Part shown: in pieces, positions 7,858-13,286 of the stretch | How positions within the stretch are numbered: the stretch's first letter is position 1 | Layout of the letters: the number at the start of each line of letters is the position of its first letter | Source: Firmicutes bacterium UBA5454 | GTDB taxonomy: Bacteria > Bacillota > Clostridia > Caldicoprobacterales > DTU083 | Reading direction: 5' to 3' | DNA length: 13,405 bases | Assembly (NCBI GenBank): GCA_002426555.1 | Contig: DIQU01000016.1 | Location: forward strand, 480-13,884 | Program-made: the position numbers and the translations under genes | The notes under the pieces: model-generated | The model's database searches: none | Told to the model about the DNA's origin: nothing | The model's input: the letters and a program-made list of their open reading frames with translations, nothing else

Positions 7858-8053
7858 GCTCCGGTAGTTTACACATATAGTCGCATGAATACTTCTCGTT
7901 GTATATTTCAACAGAACAAACATCTTCAAACAGTGATGCACCCCATATTATTTTGAGATCAGATTTCTCATGCATATACTTTTTAAGCTTATCATAGCTA
8001 GAATCATTCGGTGGATACCCCGTTCTTGTATAAACCGCAGGTCTGTCTGTTTC
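7808..8053 (-). pseudogene. Unrecognised protein fragment, antisense to the end of the DUF5107 gene
   Basis: The minus strand is open for about 80 codons between a stop at 8054-8056 and a stop at 7808-7810. The segment from 8050 to 7858 has a natural-looking composition (TRTGYPPNDSSYDKLKKYMH, then WGASLFEDVCSVEIYNEKYS). It has no plausible start codon with a ribosome binding site, and its 3' end reads antisense through the last 50 bases of the plus-strand gene. I do not recognise the family. It may be the C-terminal remnant of a small conserved protein, or chance. Confidence 0.35.
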
Positions 8054-8127
8054 CTAATGCAGGAACCTGAATTCCCCATATAGCTTAGATAGATGCCAAT
8101 TCATACTGAAGCTATAAAAGTGATTTG

Positions 8128-8298
8128 GATATTCGTCCTGTTCACGTCTCCCGTAAGGACAGAATTAACGCTCATGTCCTTACCTGCTTTATTTCTCTGG
8201 TCATTTTACGCCTGATACAAAAGAAAATTGAATACGAATTCTCACCAGAGCAGATTATTGCCTGCCTCAATAACATAAGCTGCAACAATGTAGAATAG
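8128..8298 (+). pseudogene. C-terminal fragment of an IS1634-like DDE transposase
   Basis: Fifty-six codons ending in TAG read DIRPVHVSRKDRINAHVLTC, then FISLVILRLIQKKIEYEFSP, then EQIIACLNNI. The pattern RPVY-x-S-R-x-D-R-I-x-A-H-x-L-T-C-F followed by a RLI-x-KK helix is characteristic of the end of IS1634-family (IS4-like DDE) transposases. The preceding codons contain a stop (TGA at 8107-8109 in the same frame) and no recognisable DDE core, so only the tail survives. It is not functional. Confidence 0.6.
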
Positions 8299-8360
8299 TA
8301 CATATAAGTCAATACAATAGCGTTATTATTTTTTGCATCATATCACTAGATGTAAGCATA

Positions 8361-8482
8361 TCACCCTTCTCGAGAGAGCCATCTACACTCGTAATATTCC
8401 CTTTCAAACTCATTAGGTGATACTAACGCCTGCTGTTGTACAAGATGTCATTGTACTTGATTACAGCTCGATACTCCGCTGC
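8361..8482 (-). pseudogene. C-terminal fragment of an IS3-like transposase (frameshifted)
   Basis: On the minus strand, AEYRAVIKYNDILYNSRR continues after a one-base frame change as QQALVSPNEFEREYYE and reaches a stop at 8361-8363. The shape, a Y-N-x-x-R-R segment then L-(x)-SP-x-E-F-E-x-x-Y-Y, is the usual end of IS3-family OrfB (integrase-core) transposases. The catalytic D-D-E residues lie upstream and are not present. It lies back-to-back with the IS1634-like fragment, showing repeated insertion into this interval. Confidence 0.5.
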
Positions 8483-8564
8483 TCAAGTTTTGATTTTCCT
8501 ATATCAATCAGCTTTTTTTAGATTAGAAGAAGGATATTGACAGATCCTATTGGCAGGACAACAA

Positions 8565-8593
8565 CAAAAAAGAGGAGCGGAAAGCTCCCCCTT
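8565..8593 (-). terminator. Rho-independent terminator of hpf
   Basis: Read on the minus strand, AAGGGGGAGC, a TTTCC loop and GCTCCTCTT form a 9-10 bp stem with two G-U pairs, followed immediately by TTTT. It lies about 75 bases after the hpf stop. It marks the hpf-side edge of the accessory block and separates hpf from anything downstream. Confidence 0.75.
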
Positions 8594-8605
8594 ATAAAAC
8601 TCAAA

Positions 8606-8650
8606 CTATATAATTGTTACCAATAACCTACGCTATATTATTGTTACCAA
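8606..8650. repeat. Two 18-base near-identical repeats, 27-base period
   Basis: CTATATAATTGTTACCAA at 8606-8623 recurs at 8633-8650 with a single change. Both copies lie between the hpf stop codon and its terminator, so they are in the hpf 3' untranslated RNA. No function is evident. Confidence 0.8.
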
Positions 8651-8666
8651 AATGGATGCTGACTGA

Positions 8667-9212
8667 TTATGAGTAATTGGGCTCGATGAGTCCATACTTT
8701 CCATCATGTCTTTTATATACCACATTAACCTCATCAGTATCAGAATTGGAGAATACAAAGAAACTATGCCCCAGTAAATCCATCTGCATCAATGCTTCTT
8801 CGATTGACATTGGTTTTACGGCGAAACGCTTGGTACGGACAATTTGAAGCTCGTAGTCATCTAGATCCCCTTTTGTTGCTGCTTGGCTGAATTCCATTTT
8901 CTCGTCAGCAAAAGCACCTGTACGGAAATTACGTTCCAGTTTGGTACGATACTTGTGAATCTGCCTTTCCAGTTTGTCTAATACCATATCAATGGAAGCA
9001 TACATGCTTTCTGTAGATTCCTCAGCTCGTATCAGAACGCCATTGAATGGAATGGTAACTTCAACGATATATTTATTCCTTTCCGTCGATAAGGTTACCT
9101 GAGCTTCAGTCCCCGGTCTGAAATACCGCTCCAACTTACCTACCTTTTTGTTGACCTGATTACGCAGTGCTTGGGTGATGTCAATGTTTTTCCCGCTAAT
9201 AGTGATTCTCAT
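8667..9212 (-). CDS. hpf: Ribosome hibernation promoting factor, long form
   Basis: Long HPF binds the 30S subunit and, through its C-terminal domain, dimerises 70S ribosomes into inactive 100S particles in stationary phase or stress. The 181-residue product starts MRITISGKNIDITQALRNQV, has the S30AE beta-alpha-beta-beta-beta-alpha domain over about 1-100 (QVTLSTERNKYIVEVTIPFN, then ESMYASIDMVLDKLERQIHK), a linker, and the conserved C-terminal domain IVRTKRFAVKPMSIEEALMQ through GHSFFVFSN and VVYKRHDGKYGLIEP. The length is as expected for the long form. ATG 9212 is preceded by AAAGGAG with good spacing. A sigma-H-type promoter lies about 30 bases upstream of the start codon, matching the known stationary-phase control of the B. 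subtilis homologue. secA, its common downstream partner, is displaced. Confidence 0.97.
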   Translation of the reverse strand: MRITISGKNIDITQALRNQVNKKVGKLERYFRPGTEAQVTLSTERNKYIVEVTIPFNGVLIRAEESTESMYASIDMVLDKLERQIHKYRTKLERNFRTGAFADEKMEFSQAATKGDLDDYELQIVRTKRFAVKPMSIEEALMQMDLLGHSFFVFSNSDTDEVNVVYKRHDGKYGLIEPNYS

Positions 9213-9247
9213 TGGGTCAGCTCCTTTCCCATATCCCTTATACGTAA

Positions 9248-9277
9248 TAATTCGATATACTCTTTTAAAAATCCTCT
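9248..9277 (-). promoter_or_regulatory. Sigma-H-type promoter of hpf
   Basis: On the minus strand the -35 box AGAGGATTT (9269-9277) and the -10 box ATCGAATTA (9248-9256) are separated by 12 bases. Both boxes fit the B. subtilis sigma-H consensus RNAGGAWWW-N(11-12)-RNNGAATWW at every constrained position. Transcription would begin near 9241, leaving a leader of about 30 bases that contains the hpf ribosome binding site. Confidence 0.65.
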
Positions 9278-9363
9278 TAATAAATACTTACCCTTCCTGT
9301 CCTTTTTTAATCATTTAACAGGAGGGCTCCCCCATATATTCTTTCTTAAATTGCCACAAAATA

Positions 9364-9957
9364 TTAGTCTAAACCTTTTACCTTCAGGAATTTTATTCTG
9401 CTGCTGTCATTCAATTCTTCAAAAGCTTCCCGGCTTAAGACTTCATGCAGGCTTACCAGCCATTTGTAATCTGCTTTTTCCAACTGCAACAGCGTATATA
9501 AGGGACTTTGACCATCATCATGCAGCAAATAGATAAGCATACTGCCATCTTCCATGGGATAGGTTCTTTCACTGAGAGACAATTGGCAGCGCTTATTTTC
9601 AAATCCTGCCTGGTACAATTCCTCATCCAATATAAATTCACTATTTTCACTGCTCAGATTTTGTTTTTCCACCTCAGCTTCATATTCAGTAAAACTCAGC
9701 CTGCCCTCTACACGCTGTATAAATATTTCTCCATACCTTTCCGCTGCCAATTGAATTTGATATCCAATGGTAAATCGATAAAGGGAAAAAACAGCAATAA
9801 TCAATAGCGCAGATGCTGACAGAAAGGATAATAAACGTCCTGTTGGAAATTTTCTCTTATTGTCTTTCGTATTCAAAAACACCTTTATATTATATATCAG
9901 CCAGGGTAACACCAATATAACGGCTAAAATTATAAAAACAGTTTTTGCTGATCGCAT
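9364..9957 (-). CDS. Hypothetical two-helix membrane protein
   Basis: The 197-residue product has two predicted membrane helices, at about residues 5-27 (VFIILAVILVLPWLIYNI) and 42-64 (LLSFLSASALLIIAVFSLYR), separated by a short basic loop. A soluble domain of about 130 acidic residues follows, presumably on the outer face of the membrane if the N-terminus is also outside. I recognise no family. The ATG at 9957 has AAGGAGG 7 bases upstream, and that ribosome binding site overlaps the stop codon of the ATPase gene just upstream, so the gene is very probably the last member of the amino acid transporter operon. It is not a usual ABC subunit. Confidence 0.75.
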   Translation of the reverse strand: MRSAKTVFIILAVILVLPWLIYNIKVFLNTKDNKRKFPTGRLLSFLSASALLIIAVFSLYRFTIGYQIQLAAERYGEIFIQRVEGRLSFTEYEAEVEKQNLSSENSEFILDEELYQAGFENKRCQLSLSERTYPMEDGSMLIYLLHDDGQSPLYTLLQLEKADYKWLVSLHEVLSREAFEELNDSSRIKFLKVKGLD

Positions 9958-9968
9958 GCACAGCCTCC

Positions 9969-10691
9969 TTACAGTACCTTGCTCAAAAATGATTGGGTAC
10001 GTGGATTTTGGGGATTTTGAAACAGTTCTGCCGGCGTATTTTCCTCTGCGATTATTCCTTCATCCATAAATAAAATCCGGTCGCCGACTTCCCGGGCAAA
10101 ACCCATTTCATGAGTGACCACCACCATGGTCATGCCTTCTTCCACCAATTGTTTCATAACCTGAAGCACCTCTCCTACCATTTCGGGATCCAATGCCGAG
10201 GTTGGCTCATCAAACAGCATTATTTCCGGGTCCATAGCCAAAGCCCTGGCAATGGCTACTCTTTGTTTTTGACCGCCAGACAGCTTGTTTGGATACTCGT
10301 AGTCCTTATCCGGAAGACCTACCTTCCGAAGCAGCTGAATGGCCTTTTCCCTTGCCTCATCCTTCCCAACACCTTTTACCTTCACAGGCGCTAATGTGAT
10401 GTTTTCCATTACAGTCTTATGAGGAAAAAGATTAAACTGCTGAAAAACCATACCTACTTTTTCGCGCAGCTTGTTAATATCATTTTTCTTGTCCATAAAA
10501 GAAACACCATCTATATAAACCTGACCGGAAGTGGGCATCTCCAATAGATTTAAACAGCGTAAAAAGGTGCTTTTTCCTGAACCGCTGGGACCGATAACAC
10601 AAACCACTTCCTTTTTGTGTATTTCATTGGTGATTCCCCTTAATACCTCCAAGCTCCCGAATGATTTATATAAATCAACTACCTTAATCAC
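9969..10691 (-). CDS. Polar amino acid ABC transporter, ATP-binding protein (GlnQ/HisP type)
   Basis: This cytoplasmic ATPase drives the importer formed with the permease and binding protein encoded upstream. The 240-residue product has Walker A GPSGSGKS at about 34-41, the signature LSGGQKQRVAIARAL, Walker B IMLFDEPTSALDPEM and the H-loop in VVVTHEMGFA. The V-I-K-V start at GTG 10691 is chosen because GGAGG lies 10 bases upstream. Reading further upstream (to 10721) would only extend into the permease gene with no motif. The GTG lies 8 bases inside the permease end, so the two are translationally coupled. GlnQ, HisP and ArtP proteins cannot be told apart by sequence alone, so no symbol is given. 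Confidence 0.95.
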   Translation of the reverse strand: MIKVVDLYKSFGSLEVLRGITNEIHKKEVVCVIGPSGSGKSTFLRCLNLLEMPTSGQVYIDGVSFMDKKNDINKLREKVGMVFQQFNLFPHKTVMENITLAPVKVKGVGKDEAREKAIQLLRKVGLPDKDYEYPNKLSGGQKQRVAIARALAMDPEIMLFDEPTSALDPEMVGEVLQVMKQLVEEGMTMVVVTHEMGFAREVGDRILFMDEGIIAEENTPAELFQNPQNPRTQSFLSKVL

Positions 10692-11421
10692 TCTTGCGCA
10701 GCCTCCTTTCCATTTTGCCAAGTATCATGGTCATCAAGGCGGTAATATAGAAATAAATGAGCGCAATAACCAGATACGGCGTATAATTTGAAAAGGTGCG
10801 GGCCCGGACAATTTCCGCCCCGCGCATCAGGTCTTCCAAGCCTATAAAGCCGGCAATAGCGGTTTCCTTCCATAGAGATATTACCTCATTGCCCATCCCA
10901 GGCAGGATATTTTTTATGGCTTGAGGCATTATTATGTGATACATGGCTTGTGAATAGGAAAGCCCCAGCGAACGAGCTGCCTCCATTTGTCCTTTGTCTA
11001 CTGCCTGTATCCCCGCTCGAATCAGTTCTGCAACATAAGCGCCGCTGTTTATTCCAAAGGCGATGGAAGCTATAACCACCCGAGGAATTTTTGTTGAAGC
11101 AAATATGGCAAAATAAATGATCAGCAGCTGAACCACAACCGGTGTTCCTCTGGTGATATCGATATACTTCTCTGCAATGACCTTTATTACCTTGTTATTG
11201 GTAAGCCTTGCCAGGGCAACCAGTATTCCGATAGCACCGCCTATCAATGCTGCATAAAAAGTCAGCTGAATAGATACACCCAGTCCTTTGACAAAGTACA
11301 GGTATCGATCATCGCGAATTAGATTAAAGTATATTTCATCAGACAGCTTGGTGACTATTTCCATTATTACAATAAAAACTCCTGCTGCCAGTTTGTTAAT
11401 AACTTCCACAAGCTTAGACAC
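10684..11421 (-). CDS. Polar amino acid ABC transporter, permease (HisM/GlnP type)
   Basis: This is the inner-membrane channel subunit. The 245-residue product carries the amino acid permease pattern: a first helix followed by FVKGLGVSIQLTFYAALIGG, ITRGTPVVVQLLIIYF, and the cytoplasmic EAA coupling loop GQMEAARSLGLSYSQAMYHI continuing MPQAIKNILPG. Helices then continue to the C-terminus. A single permease gene suggests a homodimer. The N-terminus is about 40 residues longer than minimal family members and contains an additional hydrophobic stretch (AAGVFIVIMEIV). The start taken is GTG 11421 with GGGAG about 10 bases upstream; a slightly different start is possible. It overlaps the ATPase gene by 8 bases. 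Confidence 0.93.
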   Translation of the reverse strand: MSKLVEVINKLAAGVFIVIMEIVTKLSDEIYFNLIRDDRYLYFVKGLGVSIQLTFYAALIGGAIGILVALARLTNNKVIKVIAEKYIDITRGTPVVVQLLIIYFAIFASTKIPRVVIASIAFGINSGAYVAELIRAGIQAVDKGQMEAARSLGLSYSQAMYHIIMPQAIKNILPGMGNEVISLWKETAIAGFIGLEDLMRGAEIVRARTFSNYTPYLVIALIYFYITALMTMILGKMERRLRKSD

Positions 11422-11487
11422 AGGCTCAACTCCCTTCCGCCTAAAAAGCTCCTTTGCATGTACTATTTAATCATATTTCAAGAAATC

Positions 11488-11514
11488 GAGCCAGCACAAA
11501 TAATATGCTGGCTC
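11488..11514 (-). terminator. Intercistronic hairpin / partial terminator in the transporter operon
   Basis: A perfect 9-bp stem, GAGCCAGCA/TGCTGGCTC with a 9-base loop, lies between the binding-protein stop (11544) and the permease start. On the minus strand it is followed by GATTTCTTG, only weakly T-rich, so it may act as an attenuator or RNA stabiliser that keeps binding protein in excess over the membrane subunits, as is common in such operons. Confidence 0.65.
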
Positions 11515-11543
11515 ATAAAAGCCTGATTCAATTAGTTAATCAA

Positions 11544-12335
11544 TTATTCTTTATAGGAATATTCCTCCACCCACTCTGCAATCTGACCGCTGGCATTTAA
11601 CTCAGCTATAACTTCATTGATAAGCTGCTGAAGATCTACAGCCTCTTTTCGAACAGCCAATGCATATGCCTCGTCATCTGCGGCTTTCTCTTCCAGCAAT
11701 ATCAGACCGGGATTGTCTGCAACAATGATCTGGGCAGGCAGGTTGTCAATTATAACAGCATCCAGTCTCCCGTTATTCAAATCTATGGATGCCTCCAAAG
11801 CATTGTTAAATCTATAGATATCCTCTGTATACTCTTCTGCAGTTAAGTCACCTGTCGTAACGGCTTGAACTCCGATGGTTTTTCCATTCAGGTCTGCTGC
11901 AACTTTGATATCCTCATTGCCTTTCTGGACAATAATCATTTGTACTGCTTCAAAATAAGTATTCGTAAAAAGAACCTGCTCTTCCCGATCGGGTTTAATG
12001 GTATAACCGGCTCCAATAAAGTCAATCTGTTCGGAGTTTAAGGCATTGATGAGTCCATCGAATTTCATGTCTACTACTTTTAACTCTACATCCAGCTTTT
12101 CAGCAATTTTAGCTGCTATCTCAGCATCCACACCGATTACATCATCACCGGAGCGCATTTCAAAGGGAGGAAACGCAGCATTGGTGCCCCATACAATTTC
12201 TCCGGAATCCTTGATCTTTTTCATGGTCTCGCTCTTTTCCGCATCTTTGCCGCCTTCTGTTAATGTGCAGCCATATACGGTAAAAGCCATAACAATAACT
12301 AGAAGCACTGCTATTAATCGCTTTTTATTTTTCAT
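11544..12335 (-). CDS. Polar amino acid ABC transporter, substrate-binding lipoprotein
   Basis: This is the extracellular receptor of the importer, anchored by lipid. From ATG 12335 the product is 263 residues: MKNKKRLIAVLLVIVMAFTV then Y-G-C, a lipoprotein signal with Cys23 as the lipidated residue. The mature part matches SBP_bac_3 proteins: IVWGTNAAFPPFEMRSG, VIGVDAEIAAKIAEKL, the T-I-K-P-D-R segment (the Arg usually clamps the ligand carboxylate), LNGKTIGVQAVTTGD, and AVIIDNLPAQ (the Asp usually contacts the ligand amino group). I prefer 12335 because AGGAG is 10 bases upstream; an ATG at 12344 is too close to it, and longer forms would spoil the signal peptide. The ligand cannot be fixed; arginine, lysine, histidine, glutamine or cystine are all possible. 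Confidence 0.94.
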   Translation of the reverse strand: MKNKKRLIAVLLVIVMAFTVYGCTLTEGGKDAEKSETMKKIKDSGEIVWGTNAAFPPFEMRSGDDVIGVDAEIAAKIAEKLDVELKVVDMKFDGLINALNSEQIDFIGAGYTIKPDREEQVLFTNTYFEAVQMIIVQKGNEDIKVAADLNGKTIGVQAVTTGDLTAEEYTEDIYRFNNALEASIDLNNGRLDAVIIDNLPAQIIVADNPGLILLEEKAADDEAYALAVRKEAVDLQQLINEVIAELNASGQIAEWVEEYSYKE

Positions 12336-12378
12336 ATCCACCATTCTCCTATCTATTTCTTTGTTTGCCTTGGAAATT

Positions 12379-12420
12379 AGTATAAACGAATATTTATAAT
12401 AAATCAATGCATATTTATAA
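12379..12420 (-). promoter_or_regulatory. Sigma-A promoter of the amino acid transporter operon with paired direct repeats
   Basis: On the minus strand, -35 TTGATT (12402-12407) and -10 TATACT (12379-12384) are 17 bases apart, placing transcription start about 35 bases before the binding-protein ATG. The 10-mer ATATTTATAA occurs on the plus strand at 12390-12399 (in the spacer) and again at 12411-12420 (just upstream of the -35), exactly 21 bases, two helical turns, apart. This geometry suits an operator, possibly for an amino acid-sensing repressor. The binding protein is unknown. Confidence 0.55.
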
Positions 12421-12540
12421 ACAATTTATATTGAATTTTTTGTATATCCTCACTCCGTTTTACATTTTTTAAATTATTCTATTCCACTCTTGACTGATCT
12501 ATACCATTAATGCAATTCGGTAATTCGAAAATTTCGTCTT

Positions 12541-12746
12541 TGTGGATATGTGGACATGATGTCTGTGGATAATGTGGATAAACCTGTGCATAACTGTAAA
12601 CATAAGACTTATTTATGTGGAAAACCAAAGTGGAACCATGAGAACAGATTTTCCATTTTTCTCTTGTACGATAAAATTCGACATTTTTCGATATGATCTC
12701 CGTGCCTTTTACAAAAAATACTGAAATAAAAACTGCAATTTCCACA
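12541..12746. other. Cluster of DnaA boxes
   Basis: Four 9-mers fit the DnaA box TTWTNCACA exactly, all in the same orientation (reading TGTGNAWAA on the plus strand): 12564-12572 and 12573-12581 (both TTATCCACA, directly abutting), 12585-12593 (TTATGCACA) and 12616-12624 (TTTTCCACA). Near matches lie at 12541-12549, 12549-12557 and, in the opposite orientation, 12738-12746. An AT-rich stretch (12410-12480) lies next to them. There is no dnaA, dnaN or rep gene in the window. The region lies between the transporter operon and the zinc-ribbon gene and holds no supported gene. Confidence 0.7.
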
Positions 12747-12770
12747 CTATTTGAAAAACTTAATGAAAAA

Positions 12771-12795
12771 GCCTCGAGATATTCCCGAGACTTTT
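12771..12795 (-). terminator. Rho-independent terminator of the zinc-ribbon gene
   Basis: On the minus strand GTCTCGGGA, an ATA loop and TCTCGAGGC form a 9-bp stem with two G-U pairs, followed by TTTTT. It is about 55 bases after the zinc-ribbon gene stop. On the plus strand the same hairpin is followed by TTTT, so it may work in both directions and insulates the DnaA-box region. Confidence 0.8.
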
Positions 12796-12844
12796 GACCA
12801 ATTTCATTCTTGGATGATTCAAGGTATCCGTGCGTGCTTGGGGA

Positions 12845-13132
12845 TTACCTTCTGGCTTGGTAGCAGTCACTGCAGTAGATTGGTCTGTCGTTTCTGGGTT
12901 CAAATGGTACCTGTGTGGGTGCTCCACACTCAGCGCAGATTGCATCATGCATTTCTCTTCTGCTGTTGCCACCGGCTCTTCTGCCGCCACTTGCCTTTCT
13001 TTGGTTACGGCAGTCCTTGCAACGAGCGGGCTCGTTCTGGAAACCTTTTTCCGCGTAGAATTCCTGCTCACCTATGGTGAAAATGAATTCTGAGCCACAG
13101 TCTTTGCACGTTAATGTTTTTTCTTGGAACAT
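12845..13132 (-). CDS. Small zinc-ribbon protein with two four-cysteine knuckles
   Basis: The 95-residue product has two zinc sites. The first is C9-x2-C12 with C38-x2-C41, in the pattern CKDCGSEFIFTIGEQEFYAE then RCKDCR, typical of the probable zinc-ribbon (zf_Tbcl-like) domain. The second is C66-x2-C69 with C87-x2-C90, in the pattern CAECGAPTQVPFEPRNDRPI then YCSDC, typical of the small CxxC-x17-CxxC proteins. A glycine/arginine-rich linker joins them, which could contact nucleic acid. The molecular role of this family is not established to my knowledge. ATG 13132 is preceded by GAGGGGAT with about 9 bases spacing. It is transcribed alone, from the promoter at 13258-13286 to the terminator at 12771. 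Confidence 0.9.
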   Translation of the reverse strand: MFQEKTLTCKDCGSEFIFTIGEQEFYAEKGFQNEPARCKDCRNQRKASGGRRAGGNSRREMHDAICAECGAPTQVPFEPRNDRPIYCSDCYQARR

Positions 13133-13176
13133 GGATTAAATCCCCTCGCTTTAAAATAAATATTGCCTGCCCTATA

Positions 13177-13230
13177 CTATAGCTGACCTGGTCTTTGTCC
13201 CCACACCCGCCGTCTGGAAGTCTCGCTCAA
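13177..13230 (-). CDS. Possible 17-residue leader peptide ahead of the zinc-ribbon gene
   Basis: A TTG codon at 13230 has AGGAGGGT at exactly 6 bases and opens a 17-codon frame, (M)SETSRRRVWGQRPGQL, ending in TAG at 13177-13179, 44 bases before the zinc-ribbon ATG. It lies just downstream of a near-consensus promoter. The Arg-rich composition (R6-R8) and the position suggest a regulatory leader ORF, but it could be a fortuitous ribosome binding site or remnant of another gene. No family is recognised. Confidence 0.4.
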   Translation of the reverse strand: MSETSRRRVWGQRPGQL

Positions 13231-13257
13231 GGAATTACCCTCCTACTATTGCTTCTC

Positions 13258-13286
13258 ACTATATTTTTAATTTAATAACCTGTCAA
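13258..13286 (-). promoter_or_regulatory. Strong sigma-A promoter for the leader ORF and zinc-ribbon gene
   Basis: On the minus strand TTGACA (13281-13286, perfect) and TATAGT (13258-13263, five of six) are 17 bases apart. Transcription would start near 13251, about 120 bases before the zinc-ribbon ATG, leaving a long leader that contains the AGGAGGGT and the small ORF. Beyond it, 13290-13405 holds nothing I can identify. Confidence 0.75.

Noticed and set aside
8153..8183. Perfect 9-base inverted repeat GTAAGGACA/TGTCCTTAC
   Set aside because: It lies within the coding remnant of an IS1634-like transposase with a 13-base loop and no T-run; probably chance or coding-driven.
9310..9335. GGAGGGCTCC palindrome as a terminator after the membrane protein gene
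   Set aside because: The arms leave only about two loop bases and no adjacent T-run on the minus strand, so a stable hairpin terminator is not supported.
12479..12745. 88-codon minus-strand open frame upstream of the binding-protein gene
   Set aside because: It has no ribosome binding site and no recognisable domain, and it runs through the DnaA-box cluster, whose repeated 9-mers create the open frame. It is better explained as intergenic DNA.
12541..12746. Plasmid or phage replication origin with iterons
   Set aside because: No rep, par or phage gene is in reach and the neighbours are chromosomal housekeeping genes; a chromosomal DnaA-binding cluster fits better.
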